NCBI GenBank assembly: GCA_001599935.1 | Contig: BCIJ01000018.1 | Coordinates: 31,590 to 95,589, forward strand | Direction: 5' to 3' | DNA: 64,000 nt | Source: Holtermannia corniformis | Lineage: Eukaryota; Basidiomycota; Tremellomycetes; Holtermanniales | Part shown: piece after piece, positions 23,801 through 37,334 of the stretch | Layout of the letters: every line of letters starts with the position of its first letter | Numbering within the stretch: position 1 is the stretch's first letter | Notes under the pieces: generated by a model | Told to the model about the DNA's origin: nothing | The model's database searches: none | The model's input: only the letters and a program-made list of their open reading frames with translations | Made by a program: the position numbers and the translations under genes

Positions 23801-26800
23801 TCGACCTCGTCGACGAGCTCGTTGATCGGGAACGTGCCCGTGACCGAGAGCAACAAAGCCTTGATGACGGCCTCTTCGCAGTCGACGTCCAAGAGGCCAC
23901 CAATGACCTGCGGCGTGCGAGCAGAGTTGACGCGCTGGACGTAGACCTCGATAAAGTTGGTGAGACCGTTCTGGTACAGGTAGAGCACCAGGTCGTGAAC
24001 AAAGTCGAAGCGGTCGCAGACAATGATGAGCGGCAGCTGGTCGGCGAGCTTGGCTTCCTTGAGGAAGTTCTTGACCTTTTCGGGGTTGTAAAAGTTGCTC
24101 TCGCGACAGATGCGTTCGACCTCGCGGATCTGACCTGTGCGCGTGGCGGCCTGGATGTACTTGAAGTGGACCTCTGCGTCCTCGCTGACGTTTACGACCG
24201 AGCCGAGGTAGTAGTACAAGCCGTCCGAGCTCTTGTACTGCTCAAACAGTTCAATAAGCTTTACGGGTCCGAGGAGATCAGAATACTTTGTTGCAATCTG
24301 GACGACGACGGCCAGGTTTTGACGAATGTTGACCTTGAGCATCTCGTGCAGGCACGCGAGTGATTGCTCGACGGTGAGCTTGCCAAAGTAGTCGACGAGC
24401 CACTGCAGTTGCGTCAGTTACCGTGTTCGATAGAGGTCGGAGACAAACCTCGGGTTGGAACAAGTTGGTGTGCACCACCACGCGCTTGATGTCGTTCAAG
24501 TCCTCGTAGTGTTCAAGCGCCTGTCACCATCAGCGCCTTGCCCTGGGTCCCGTACCGCCAGACTCACACGCTGAACGAGACCAGCCTTTTCCGCCAAGTT
24601 TGCAATCCTCGGCCGGTCGTAGTGGGTAAACATTTCGTTGCCGAGGATCGCATCGGCGACCTGAGGCGCGTTGACGAGGTTCATCTCGAGCAGCCGAGTC
24701 TGGAGCGGCCCTTGTTCCGGCTTGTTGTCCTTGAGTGCGTCGAGCAGGAACGACGTCGCCTGCTGAATCAGGTTTTGCGACATGAAAATGTCGACGACCT
24801 GTTATCTCCCATCAGCTTGCGCCCGGCCAATCATCCCGGCGTGGAAGCACGCACCCGCTCGATATCGACCAACGGCCCATTCTCATCATTCACGAGCTGG
24901 GTCGCAAACTCGCCGCCCTTTTCAGGCGCGATGCGCGTCAAGTGCTGCAAGAGCTGAGCGTAATCTGGCTGGTAGCCGACTTTTTTCGAGTAGAGGACGA
25001 TCTTGTCAAACTGGCCCGTCTCGGCAAAGCACGCGACGACCTTGTTGGGCACGCTCGCGCGCAGGTAGACTGAGAGCGCGAGGTTCATGTCTTGTGAGCG
25101 GCACAGGTCGCCGAGTTCTTCAGAGCATTCGAGCTGGGCGCGCGCGTCAGTGGGGTCGATGGCATGGATCAACGGTGCAAACCTTGTTCTCCTTGAGCCA
25201 TTTCTCCAACAGCTGCTTTCTGTTCTGCGCCAGGACCGGCCTGGCCAGTTCCAGACTCTCGTGCTTGTTGAGCTCGCCCTTTTCGAGCAGGATGCCAAAG
25301 TACTGTAGGATCGGTGAGAGCGTGCCTGGTGCGACGGGGATCTGCTTGAACTGCTCAATCGTGTGCGGGGTGCGGAGGATGCCGCGCGGCGAGTTGGCGG
25401 CGATCTTGGCGGCTTCACCGTACTGGCCCTGCTGGAACAGGGATTGGTACTGCTGCAGGTAGAGGTCGTCTGCGCCTGGAAGGTTTGCGCGTGCAGCGAG
25501 CTTGAACGCGAGCTCGGTGTTGTTGAGGTTGCCTATGACGAGCGTTAGCGTGGCCAGAATGGTCCCAGCGGCAGACTGACGGAGAATGTACGGAACCATG
25601 TTGGTCTCGTCGACGCTGACGCTCAAGACCTGGCCCTTGCGGTTGACGCCGATGATGCCGCCCGTCTGCTCATACTCTGCCGTCGCGAAAATGGTCTCGC
25701 CCGAGATCCGGTTCATGTACAGGCACGCGCCCGACTCGAGGTCGTACAGGTGGATAAAGCCGTACTTTGTAACGAGGTAGATGATGCCGTGCCGAGACGA
25801 GATCTGCATGGCGACGGGAAAGTCGTTTGTCGCCTCGGGCGGGAAGAAGACGTCGACGGCCTTTTTCGGGAACGGAGGGTTGGGCGCGGCGTGGTCAATC
25901 TCGACAATGTGCAGCTGGGCCGAGTCAGTGGGTGGTGCTGAAGATGAGCTAGCGGACCGACCTTTGCGCCTGTGGCGGTCCGAACGGCGAATGCAAACAG
26001 CTTGCTAGGAGCCGGTGCGCCCTCTTGCTTGAGCGTGGCAAACGCGGCGGCGTGGCCTTCGATCGGCTGACTGATCCCGCGCGCGGTCGAGTAGAGCTGC
26101 ATGGATCCCTTGATCCTGAACGCGGTCGAGCCCGGTTGGCCTGCCTGAGGGTTGGACGAGATGCCGACGAGGACCAACCACTGGCCGTCTGGGGTAGTGC
26201 GATAGTTTATAATCTGAGCGCCGGCGAGGGTCGCATGGCGATCAAACACCTTTTTCGGGGCCGCGGTCCCGCCCATGGCATCCCAGTGGTAGACTTGGCG
26301 CTCGGTCACGAGGCCAATCTCGGTGTCGGAGATCCACTTCCAAAAGACGACGTCTTCGTTGATGAGGTGGGACGAGAGCTTTTGCTTGGTCGCGAGGTTG
26401 AATGTTTGGAGCTGGCGACCGGCTGTAGGGCGGTCAGTGGTCTTTTGAGAGTGGTGCACGGTGTGACGAACCCTTGAGGGCAATGACCTTTTCCTTTGGG
26501 TGCATGATGGCCGAATCGGCCGTGACTGGGTGTGTGAGCGTGCTACTGTCCATCGAGATCACCGAACGCACTGGGCCGCCGGAGGACATTGTTGGCATCG
26601 GCCAGGTCGACAATGACGACCTGGTTGGCATCGTTGACGTTCTCGCGGCTGATGTCATGTCAGCTTGGTCGCGTGCTGCGTCGCTGCCAAGTCGTGTTGT
26701 ACGCACACACAGATAAAGTGGTCCGACTCGAGTGTCAGCGTTTGAAACGAGATGGACTGTGGCTGGATGCCGAGCGCGGTGAGCTGCAAGGTAGAGTGTG

Positions 26801-26973
26801 TGAGCTGCTATGACGTGGTGTGCGGTACAGCGCGGGATGCTGACCTGGAGGTGCTCGGTGAACTGTTGGACAAGGCGTCAGTACTACTACCACTATCGTC
26901 GCACATCCGTGTCGCCGCCCACGCGGATGATGGCAGCTGGAGGACTGACCTGGATCGGCTTGACGTCGGCCAT
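20821..26973 (-). CDS. CHC1: Clathrin heavy chain
   Basis: Structural subunit of the clathrin triskelion, which coats vesicles at the plasma membrane, trans-Golgi and endosomes. Read from ATG 26973 (MADVKPIQ, then [28 protein letters not shown]) to the stop at 20821. The N-terminal beta-propeller repeats are clear ([53 protein letters not shown]). The linker and the long alpha-solenoid follow (for example [25 protein letters not shown]), and the C-terminal trimerisation region has [14 protein letters not shown] and a final exon ending in [12 protein letters not shown]. Length of roughly 1,680 residues is normal. More than ten short introns interrupt it; I did not fix every boundary. It is divergent from RPT4 with 327 nt between starts. 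Confidence 0.95.
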
Positions 26974-27164
26974 GGCTGCAAGCTCGTGCAGTCTCGTCTA
27001 GCGCTTGGCCTATGCGAAAGCGGTGATCGGACGGTTACCCTGTGGGAAGCGTGCAGCGTAGTGTGTACTATACAGTGGCTGCGTGACCCGCCTGGTGAGA
27101 GAAGACGAGGACGGGATGAAGCTGGAGGATACAGGGTGGTGGGCGCGTGTCGGGTTGCCACAGG

Positions 27165-27234
27165 GGAGGGGGTTACTGCGGCTCGGCGTTATTATCCACG
27201 CGGAGATAACGCCGAGGGTAGGTAAACCCCCTCC
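27165..27234. repeat. Imperfect inverted repeat in the CHC1/RPT4 intergenic region
   Basis: An 11-nt perfect inverted repeat, CTCGGCGTTAT (27182-27192) and ATAACGCCGAG (27206-27216), is nested in outer arms GGAGGGGGTTAC (27165-27176) and GTAAACCCCCTCC (27222-27234) that pair with one bulged base. The element lies 67 nt upstream of the RPT4 start and about 190 nt upstream of the clathrin start. It could form a hairpin in a 5' UTR or be a protein-binding palindrome. Confidence 0.6.
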
Positions 27235-27300
27235 ATGGTCCCCGCACTCGACGCATCGTCAGCAAAGCGCAGTGGGTGCAAGCAGCAGCACAACATCACC

Positions 27301-29020
<1,720 letters not shown>

Positions 29021-29101
29021 ACTGTATCATGCATGTGTGCGACGATCCAAGACCACTGCGCTCGAGGCATACATGACAAAACTGTGGTCGATACAGACCC
29101 A

Positions 29102-30587
29102 TCACAGCTCATCTCTCACCCTCTGCTCGGCTTCCAGCTCCTCATCCACTTCGATCTCTTCAATCGCAATCTCAAGCTTTGCACCCGTCTGCGCCATGAG
29201 CTGTCTCAGCAGCTCGAGCTTGACCGCCCGTTCCTCATCGCTACCGCTCTCGGCCCCATCACGCTCTTCGTCGGACACGAGCGAGCCATCGACGAATTGC
29301 TCCAGCACGCCCGTAAACACTACCTCTTGCTCCTCGTCCGCCGTCGGCGGCTGCTGCAACAGATCAATTAAGCGTTGCAGCATCGCCTGACTGTTCAGGA
29401 TCTTGGCTTCGAGCGCTTCGATCTCGTGCGCGTGCTCTGGCTCGGGCTCTGGCTCGATCACCGTCCGACGCACTACTGGCGGCGGTAACCCCGGTGGGTT
29501 CATCTCTCTTCCCAACGGTTTCGACAATGGTCGCGCGTGCGCGTCTATAGGCCTCGACGCAATCTCGTCGTCACCGAGCACCAAGCGGCACTTTATGCTC
29601 TGTGCCGCTTGATCCCCTTGTTCCGGCTTGAAGCCCGGGAGCTCGCATAGGTGCGGCGAGTGGATCACGAGCACGTACGAGCACGTAGCGAGCTCCTTGA
29701 CGAGGTAGATCGAGTCGGCCGTCGTCATGGAGCAATGGAATTGAACCTCGGTCTCGCGCGGCCGGCCCGTCTTGTCGCACATGGTTCCGGACGTCAAGCG
29801 TTGTACCAGGTAGCGCGCTGAATGCGAATGACCGTACGAGAGCGATGGCTGCTGCGAGGCCGCTTGGGACGCGCGTCCAAGAGTGTACGCGTCGTACTCT
29901 TTGTCTTCCTCTGGCACGTATCCGGACGGAGGGTGTGGGTGGTGGTGCTTTGCCTCGCGGAATTGACGGATGTGCGAGTTGTGGCAGTACCTGTGTCTAT
30001 CAGCCGTGTCTACCGCTTGGTGAGAGACCGACGCATAAGTGAACCAGCCCTGCTTGCTGTAGATGCACCGGTTCTCGAGATGGCTGAGCGCTTGCCATCC
30101 CTTGATTGGGTCTGGCCGGTGTTCGTTCTCAGTGTGCTCGTGCGCTCCCTCGTCAATCTGCGCATGCTGGCTAGCTTGCGATGCGGACGGTACGGGCCCA
30201 GGCAGCATGCACAGATACGACTGCTCGCCTGTCGTAGCGCTCGGTGGCGACAGTCGTAGCTGTATCAGGTCACCACTCGACGGTAGCTCCTACACCGATC
30301 AGTACAGGCTATACTCGCTCGGTCCATTCCAGCACACGCACAGACCCATCTCCACCATCCAAGCGTCCGACCTCGAACTCGCCTGCAAAACCTTCACCCT
30401 GAGCCAACCCTCTCTGCAGCCACCGCTTCGCCTCGCTCTGACCGACCGGCAGCTCATTGTAGAATTCAACGTCGTACTTTGGGTTCGCAAACAGGTCTTG
30501 TGGGCTTGACGGTGACCCGTAGCGCGCTCGAGCGGATGTGAAGGATGCAAGGAGGGAGAGGATGAGGAGCGTTCGAGCAGTTGTCAT
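29102..30587 (-). CDS. YOS9: ER lectin OS-9/Yos9 with C-terminal RDEL
   Basis: Lumenal lectin that reads trimmed N-glycans and hands misfolded glycoproteins to the HRD ERAD complex. Exon 1 starts at ATG 30587 with a signal peptide (MTTARTLLILSLLASFTSA), followed by the OS-9 start DLFANPKYDVEFYNELP. An intron with donor at 30310 is best read as 55 nt. The MRH (mannose-6-phosphate receptor homology) domain shows CIYSKQGWFTYASVSH, HIRQFRE and CSYVLVIHSPHLCELPGF, with the paired cysteines in place. The C-terminal third is acidic and helical and ends in RDEL, an HDEL-type retention signal as in yeast Yos9. Divergent from Som1 with 172 nt between starts. Confidence 0.9.
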
Positions 30588-30759
30588 CTTGCGCCCATAC
30601 GAGCCTTGTTCGAAGCTTGCCTTGTACAAAGGGAAGTAGTGTATCCTGAGACTATAGCCAGACTGCGACAGCTCACGGCCTCGAGTTGAGCACCGGGATC
30701 CCGACAGCACCAAAGTCCGATCGCACCAAGTCAGCGACCGCAACACAACCGGCTACAGC

Positions 30760-31143
30760 ATGCCAGAGCCCAGTAAACATCCATACACCACCACCAAGAC
30801 GTTTTCTCCCAACGTCAATGACGAAGACTGCGTCCTGACAGCCCTGACGCTGTACGAGTGCTCCCCGCAAGCGGGTAAAGTCACTTGCTGGCCGTTTGAG
30901 CGTGTCTTTCGGCGGTGAGCCCGGGGTGTGCTCTCTTACGACTCGCTTGATACTGATACTGGGCAGCTGTGGGACTGGACCGGCGATAGAGGTCACGAAC
31001 CATCTAGTCGAGGTCGGCGACGGCAAGGTGCCCGTAGTGGATCCTAAATTCATGTTAGTGTCGTGGCTTCGCGCTAGGGCTGGCTGATGCAGGGTAGTGA
31101 GAAACCACCCAAGGGCAAGCTGTGGAAAGACATGAAGCCATAG
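30760..31143 (+). CDS. SOM1: Mitochondrial export protein Som1
   Basis: Small subunit of the mitochondrial inner-membrane peptidase (IMP) complex in fungi. Three exons (30760-30914, 30967-31053, 31098-31143) give 95 residues. It matches the Som1 pattern: a conserved Cys, an aromatic-E-C block (LTLYECSP), a central C-W-P-F-E-R-V-F-R-R-C block and an E-V-T motif. The last acceptor was placed at GGGTAG (31092-31097) because the alternative five bases earlier breaks the charged C-terminus KPPKGKLWKDMKP. Such small proteins are easy to miss; the call rests on the cysteine pattern and length. Confidence 0.8.
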
Positions 31144-31343
31144 TGACGAGCTGCCCCGACTGTCCACTGCATTAGCTCTCGCCGCACACTGCGCAAAGCG
31201 ATCGATACCGCTTCGCGCCGAGCTGCAGCCGCGCGATCAGCGCATATAGCCCGGAAATAGAGACGACCATGTCTACAAAGTGATGCATATGCGATACACA
31301 AGTGTCCAGTCGAGTGGTGACTCCTCTCTTCCCCGTCTAGGCC

Positions 31344-32845
31344 TCATGCAAACCGTACCGCAAGCTCATAGATGGTGTACATGCACGCCGCGTTCGGCAC
31401 CACGCGCATCAGATGCGCCGACAGGCCGCCGTACAGTGATGCGGCGCTGTTCGCAATATCAGCACGACGCTCTGGACCGAAACTGAGCATTGCACACACC
31501 CCTCTTCTGCAATCACGAGCTTCAACGTCTGCAGCAACCCCGTGTACTTTGGCGGACCACCGGGGATCAGCGCAGGCTGTCGTAACCGTGTGCGAATGAC
31601 CTGCGTGACTGTCAGCTCGCGGATTTGGTATTAGCATCCACACTGACCTCGTGCGGATACGTGATCAAGCTCGCGACCATCTTGGCTCCACCACTGGCGC
31701 CAATGATGCCCGTCCACTCGGCCAACTTTGAACGCGCCGGTTGACCCGGATAGCTCGCCGCGCTGAACTTTTTCAACCGCTGTTCACCAAATCATCAGTC
31801 ACTTGCTTCATCCAGACTCGAGACGCGCGCACCTCGTAGAGCACCCATTGAATCACCCCCTCCGTCACGCCAAGATATGACGCCGACAGCCCTCGATACA
31901 AACCCGGCAAGCCTTCCTTCTTGAGGATCGCGAGCGTCATGACGAACGCCGGGGGCATAGACGACTTTGGCCCTGGCGGGGCCACGACTGGTGGGCTGCG
32001 TTTCCGCGCGTCGAGTTGCAGTCGGGTCTTGACGACCCAAATCGGGTTCGTAGCCGTTGCGGTCACGATCCCTGATTGCCCAATCAGCTATGACATTGGA
32101 TTATGCGTGCAGGCGACGTACCCGCCGTCGCTGCCGCCCCTAGTTGCACCACTGGGCTCGCCTCGGCTGATTCGCCAACGTGTTCTGTCGGCGCCGATGG
32201 GAATTGCTTGGCCAGGAACGATTTCGTCGTCGCATAGGTTGAAAAATTGATCGCCCTGACGGATCAGCCATCCTGCGTAGACTGCCATGAGTCGACTGAC
32301 CTAGCCGGCACAACTCCAACCAAAGTCGGCCCTAGTCCCTTGAACAGCGCCTTGGGCCCCTCTTCTACATGTATCCGTCTGTCATATTAATCAGTATCCT
32401 CTCCAGACATTGCCAGAGCTTGGCATACCTGATCATCTGGCCCGTCTCGACAAAATGCCACAGCAGTCCCGACGCGCCTGTTCGCCGTGGAAGCGCTTTG
32501 ACTGCGGCCGCAGCTGGTACCGATGGATCCACACGTCCAGTATTGACCACCTCTTTGAATAGATCCGACTGCAACCGAGTCTGAATAATGTCAGCTCCGC
32601 ACCAAAGCGAGTCGAATGAATGCACTTTGACTACATCAAAAGGTGAAGTCACGATCGCGCCAGTCATTCCACCAAGACTTGGACAAGTCAGTACAGCTCG
32701 GTCTAATCATACAAGCTACTGACCCGCCTGCGACAAAGTGCTTCCATGGCGCGACCTGTCGTTGCTTGGCCTTGGCCACCGATGACGTTGAGGAGCTCGC
32801 TTCTGCCGGCGCTTCCGAGGACGTCGCGGTCGCGATCGACGCCAT
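31344..32845 (-). CDS. RIM2: Mitochondrial pyrimidine nucleotide carrier, Rim2 type
   Basis: Member of the mitochondrial carrier family that exchanges pyrimidine nucleotides across the inner membrane (yeast Rim2, human SLC25A33/36). The three carrier signatures are visible: [22 protein letters not shown] and YPHEVIRTRLR. The pattern P-x-[DWE]-x-x-[KR], with Trp in the second repeat, is typical of this subfamily. Other matching parts are [48 protein letters not shown] and [18 protein letters not shown] near the end. The N-terminus is Ala/Ser-rich (ATG 32845). Introns are short with GT-AG ends; I did not fix all of them. Confidence 0.9.
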
Positions 32846-33154
32846 CTTGGTGATCTGCCCGATGTCTATAGATCTGCTTGACCTCGTGCGCTTTGCCTGG
32901 TTGTATTCGCTGGCCGTTCCGCTGCGCTCTCGAGCGTTTCAGCGACAAGCAGCTCCGTGATCGCCAGCCCGGTCGGAAATCTTGGAATGACGTGTCGCCT
33001 TGGTCATCAGAGAATTCCATGCTTGACTTTGATACGCGATTTCTGCCATGCTACTCGTTGTTTATCTCGACTGTAGACGTCGTAGGAACGCCAAAGCACA
33101 GCTTGATGGGAGCGCGGCAATAGCACACAGCATCCATCACAGTCAAACGGTGCC

Positions 33155-34164
33155 ATGTTCACGCTGGTCACTGTCAGGGTAGGTCCCGACCCGTGGTGGG
33201 TCGGATCAGTTGCTGATGAGCAAACAGGACACGGTTCCGGTTGCGCCAAACACATTCGGGATCGATCCAGCTCTGGTCATCCAGGATGCGTTGAATAAAA
33301 AGTAAGTCTCCGGTTGAACGGGCGAACGGCGCTGATTCGCGATCCAGATATGCCAACAAGCTGTTGCCGAGCCACGGTCTGGCCGTCTCGGTCTTTGATG
33401 TACTCGAGTGCCAGAACGGGCGGGTCACTTGGGGCAACGGTCAGCTCTACTACAAGGGTGTGTGGTATCGCGAGTGAGATCATGATAGGTAGCTTATTGC
33501 GACTGCAGTCACCTTCCGGCTCGTCGTCTTCGCTCCGTTCAACGGCGAAGTCATTGTCGGCCGCATCATGACCAGCACTCCGCAATACGTACGAGGTGTG
33601 TACGGCTCCGCGAGTGATCACGACCAGCCTGACGCCTGTACAGTCACGCTCGAGTTCTTCAACGACATCTACATCCCCGCCAAAGCCATGCCTACAGGTT
33701 CCGCCTAGTACGTCTACGCTCGAGACAAACTTGTTGCTGACTTGTCACAGTGATCCAAATGAGAAACGGCATTTCTGGTACTCCGAGGTCGAGTCGAACC
33801 CACAAATCCAACCCCTTGACGCCCCCAAAGCCGGTCAGTCGCTTCCCTTATCCGAAGTATATGAGCTGACTGTGCGTAGATCGACTATATCTTGACCCGC
33901 AAGAGCCCATTCGATTCCGTGTGACCGACACCGAATGGCAAGAAAAGGAACCCGTGCCGCCGTCGATCCGGGATAAACCACCAGAGATGGACAAGGATGG
34001 GAACCCGATCATTGATGAAGAGGACGAGGATCCCATTGACAAGGCCGGGTGGAAGATCCACGTCCGTCAGGTCTCGTTCGCTCTGACGTTCTCGCTGATA
34101 CTCTGGGCAGGCAACGATCGATGAACCCGGGATGGGCGTCCTCGCCTGGTGGGACGGCGAATAG
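33155..34164 (+). CDS. RPC25: RNA polymerase III subunit RPC25 (RPC8)
   Basis: Pol III stalk subunit, the counterpart of Rpb7, needed for initiation at tRNA and 5S genes. Exon 1 is only 24 nt (MFTLVTVR). Then come DTVPVAPNTFGIDPALVIQDALNKKYANKL, the RPB7-N-like FRLVVFAPFNGEVIVGRI, the S1-like segment VRVTLEFFNDIYIP, and a C-terminal RPC8 domain with FWYSEVES, RFRVTDTEW and an acidic stretch (DEEDEDPIDKAGW). It ends MGVLAWWDGE. The junctions after GGG (33178/33228), AAAA (33301/33348) and at 34080-34124 restore frame. Convergent with the DOMON-b561 gene. Confidence 0.92.
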
Positions 34165-34282
34165 GGTGCCGCCGAGATGGAAGAGTAAACGAAGACGAAT
34201 CCGTGACGAAAGCATGCCATGCATAGACCCGTGTATAGTATTGCGATTCGCTGTGCTCAGAGGCGCCAGCACCTGATGAGAG

Positions 34283-35980
34283 CTAGAACCAGCCCTTGCT
34301 CTTCTTCCGACTTGTTCGTTGCGTGCTAGGAGTCCGCATGGGCGTGCTCTCGGCAACGGGCGAGTTGACGAGGTACTGCACGGTTGAGCCCATATCGAGA
34401 ACTTTGTGGGTGCTGTTGACGCTTGCGGCCGTGTTGGGCGTTGGCGTGGTCGGGCTCTGTGAGAAAGCTTCGGCGGCCGTACGGATGTCTAGGGCGGTCG
34501 TGTCAGCAGGTAGACGCACGAGCTTGGGATGCAGCTAACTTTGAAGCCTGACGGAAGGATTCTGTGCCATCTTCGCGGTTCTCTCTGCCCGCATTTGCCG
34601 AGGTAAGAGCGCCAGTCCGACGACATACGCCAGCGCAAGCACCTGTCCTTTCGTCAGCCCCGCTCCCGACGGCATGCTGCACAAGCGCACCCCGAGCCAG
34701 ACCCAGTACAGCGTCTTGGCCCACTGCCCTAGCCCAAACTTGATGATCCCAGATCGGATCGTCCAAAACGCCAATGACAGCAGCAAGATGCCAATGATCA
34801 TATGTGCCCAATTCTGCATCGGTCGATGCGTGCGCTGCGGATTGTACAGACCGTGTATGACGAAACCAAGGAGGATTTGGAGAAACCACAGGATACAGAC
34901 GCCGATCCCGGCGAGCTGGCTCGTCAGCGCGATCTGGAAGCTACGCATGGACGGGAGACAGACCTCGTGATTGCCTTTGGCGTGCTCTCGGCCTGAGATG
35001 GATTTGGCGGCGACGCCGAGAGCGACGCCGACAAAGGTGAAGCAGAATAGGATTGGGACTTGTACGAGCTGATGCGCCTTCACCCAGCGTCTGTCGGGTA
35101 GCACATCAGCGTTTGCAAAGCTGGGACCCAGCCAACGTACGACCAGATACCACGCCCGAAGCGGGCAAAGAATACGGCAACGGGGCAGATGACTCCCCAA
35201 GCGAGTACCTAGCGACGGTCAGCTCGCTCCTTTCAAGACGGCTTGTAATCGAACCAGCATTGCCGCATGCGCCCACACTATCCTCTTGTGCTTCGCCTCG
35301 TCGTACCCGGCACTTGAACTAGACGGAGCCTGTGTCGAGGCTGGACTTACAGCCGGCGCTTCAGCCGTCTCGTTTCCGGCCAAGTTGCTAATAGCCTCCA
35401 TCGGGATCTGCAACATCCCATTCTCTGTGTGGATCTTGATCTTGCCCGCTGTGTTCGTACCAGGACTACCAGAGTCCGTGAATGCCCAAATCATCGACCA
35501 CGTAGCGCCCGGATTGGTAGCGAGGGGTTGCGTCCATCTGGCCTGTAATCCACTCGTGTTGGTGAGGGATTGTGTATTGTCGAGGGTTGCCGTAGGAGCG
35601 TCGAGCACAGTTGGAGCTGAAGCTGCAGTCTGTTACAAGCATCAGTACACTTGCGAGGGCCCGTGGATCCAACGTACCCCCTTGCGCTGGCTCAGCATGA
35701 CTTGATTTCCTGCGCTCCATACAATCACCATGTCCGAGTCGAGCATGGTGTGACCTGTGCCGATGGCGGCCCAGCCGTTGTCGAGTAGGGATGACGCCGT
35801 TAATGTGTAGGTCATAGCAGAAGATCCGTCATATTGCGCGTCCAGGCAGAAGCGCTGATGATCGAGTCAGGGAGCCGCCAGTACTAGTTCCAGGTAAAAA
35901 CGTACCGTACCACACCACGAGCCCCTCGTCTGAGCGCTCGTCAGCCCCAAGAAAGAAAGGACCGCGACAAAGACCAGCAT
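34283..35980 (-). CDS. DOMON and cytochrome b561 membrane protein
   Basis: Secretory-pathway protein combining an extracellular DOMON haem domain with a cytochrome b561 ferric-reductase-like membrane core. ATG 35980 starts a signal peptide (MLVFVAVLSFLGLTSA). The DOMON domain follows (RFCLDAQYDGSSAMTYTL, DNGWAAIGTGHTMLDSDMVIVW, ENGMLQIPM), then a Ser/Ala-rich linker. The five- to six-helix b561 part has candidate haem-ligand His residues in IVWAHAAMLV, KAHQLVQVP, IHGLYNPQRTHRPMQNWAHM. The cytosolic tail is Ser/Thr/Pro-rich and ends SKGWF. It resembles the cytochrome domain of cellobiose dehydrogenase and CBD9-like proteins. The electron partner is unknown. Convergent with RPC25. Confidence 0.85.
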
Positions 35981-37334
35981 TGTCCACGGGAAAGAATGAC
36001 TCGGGTGAGGATGCAAGCACTGGTCTCAACCTGCGGTCGACTGCGGACGCTCTTCAATCGCTGAGGTCGGCTATGTCAAACGCGTCGCAGGCGCTAATCA
36101 TTGCATCCGGGATGGGCATCCTTCCGCTCATCAAGTATAAAGGAGCTCGCCTCCTTCGGCGCAAGGGAACGTGTCATGCAAAGCTTGCAGGATTCAAAGG
36201 GGTTAGAGGCCGAGATTGGTCCGCCTTGAGTCGTCGTTTGGGTAAGCAGAGCAACTCTTCGCCACAACTCATCCAGGACGCGGTCACTGAGCTGGGTTCC
36301 ACGTTAAGCACTCCAGCGCACCACGCAAGCCTCTCGACGCCCGTCAGGCGACCTTCGTAGTCGGGAACTGTTCAGGACTGTAGCTCGCCTGTGATCACCC
36401 GAGGCGACGAGCGATATTGCTAGATTCGTGACAGAGAGCGCGAAAGCCGGCAGGCGCGTTGCAGAGTTGAGCTTTATCGAAGCTGTCCCCATATGGTACT
36501 GTTGTGATCTGAAGAAGACTGAGTCATCGAGAAACAGTCCTCTTTGGACACGATGATCGTGTCGGTAGAAAGCTTTTGTAAGCATGTTGCATGTGTGCTA
36601 TTCTTCGATATACAATACGAGGTTTTTCTTGACATTGATGGCCATCTCAGAGCCACGTACCCCTCATCGGTTGCAAGCCAAAGCACGTCCTAAGTATCAC
36701 CACTCTACGTCCTCGTCTTGCCGCCATCAGAGATAAAGATCAGGTGCAGAACACAACGACGTCCGCCATCGACCACTATCGACACAGGCCATAGCTTTGC
36801 AATGGCGCGTCCCAAACACGAGCGATCCTTCCGTTGTCTACATTACTACATCGGGTCAACGCGGACGTGCACCTCCTTTGAGAGAGAAAAAGTTGTAATC
36901 ACAAGCACCAGGAGACGGTTGAAGCTGCTTTTGAGCAAATATGGCGTCTGATCCTGACCCAGACGCGTCCATGTCGAGATTACGAATGGATACATTGCAT
37001 CGTACAATCGGGCGAGACGTAGTCGGTGATAGACAAGGGGTACAAATAGAGAGTATTGGGCTCATTCTGACAGTCCAGGTGAGTCAATGCACGTGATTTC
37101 TTCTGGCTCACATGACGGCAGTACGGACCCAATTCTACCTCCGATGCACGTAGGCGCACCGCACCAACTTGTCGAAGTGGGTCCAAAAACTATGTACTTA
37201 CCTGTCCTCAGACAAGCCACGACTCAGTCTCCAGCCCGTCTTTCAGGAAGCCCACAAGCCTGACCTTCACCGCACCACCCCGCCCACCTCTGCTCCTAAC
37301 CACCAGGAAGACATACCCGCACGGCGAAATCACG
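35981..37334. other. Gene-poor stretch before the accessory block
   Basis: About 1.35 kb with no gene I can support. Several short frames exist on both strands, including one on the plus strand (to 36360) that overlaps the start of the DOMON-b561 gene, but none has splice support or a family match. It should contain the promoter of the DOMON-b561 gene (a TATACTTGATG sequence in minus orientation at about 36130) and that of the first accessory-family gene. Base composition is lower in G+C than in the flanking genes between about 36380 and 37160. Confidence 0.4.

Noticed and set aside
30285..30309. 25-nt intron in the OS-9/Yos9 gene
   Set aside because: A 25-nt splice keeps frame, but a 55-nt intron from the same donor to the later acceptor GATACAG also keeps frame, has normal length and a CTGAT-like branch site.
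35980..36360. 126-codon plus-strand frame at the DOMON-b561 start
   Set aside because: Overlaps the promoter and first codon of a well-supported gene, has no splice or family support.
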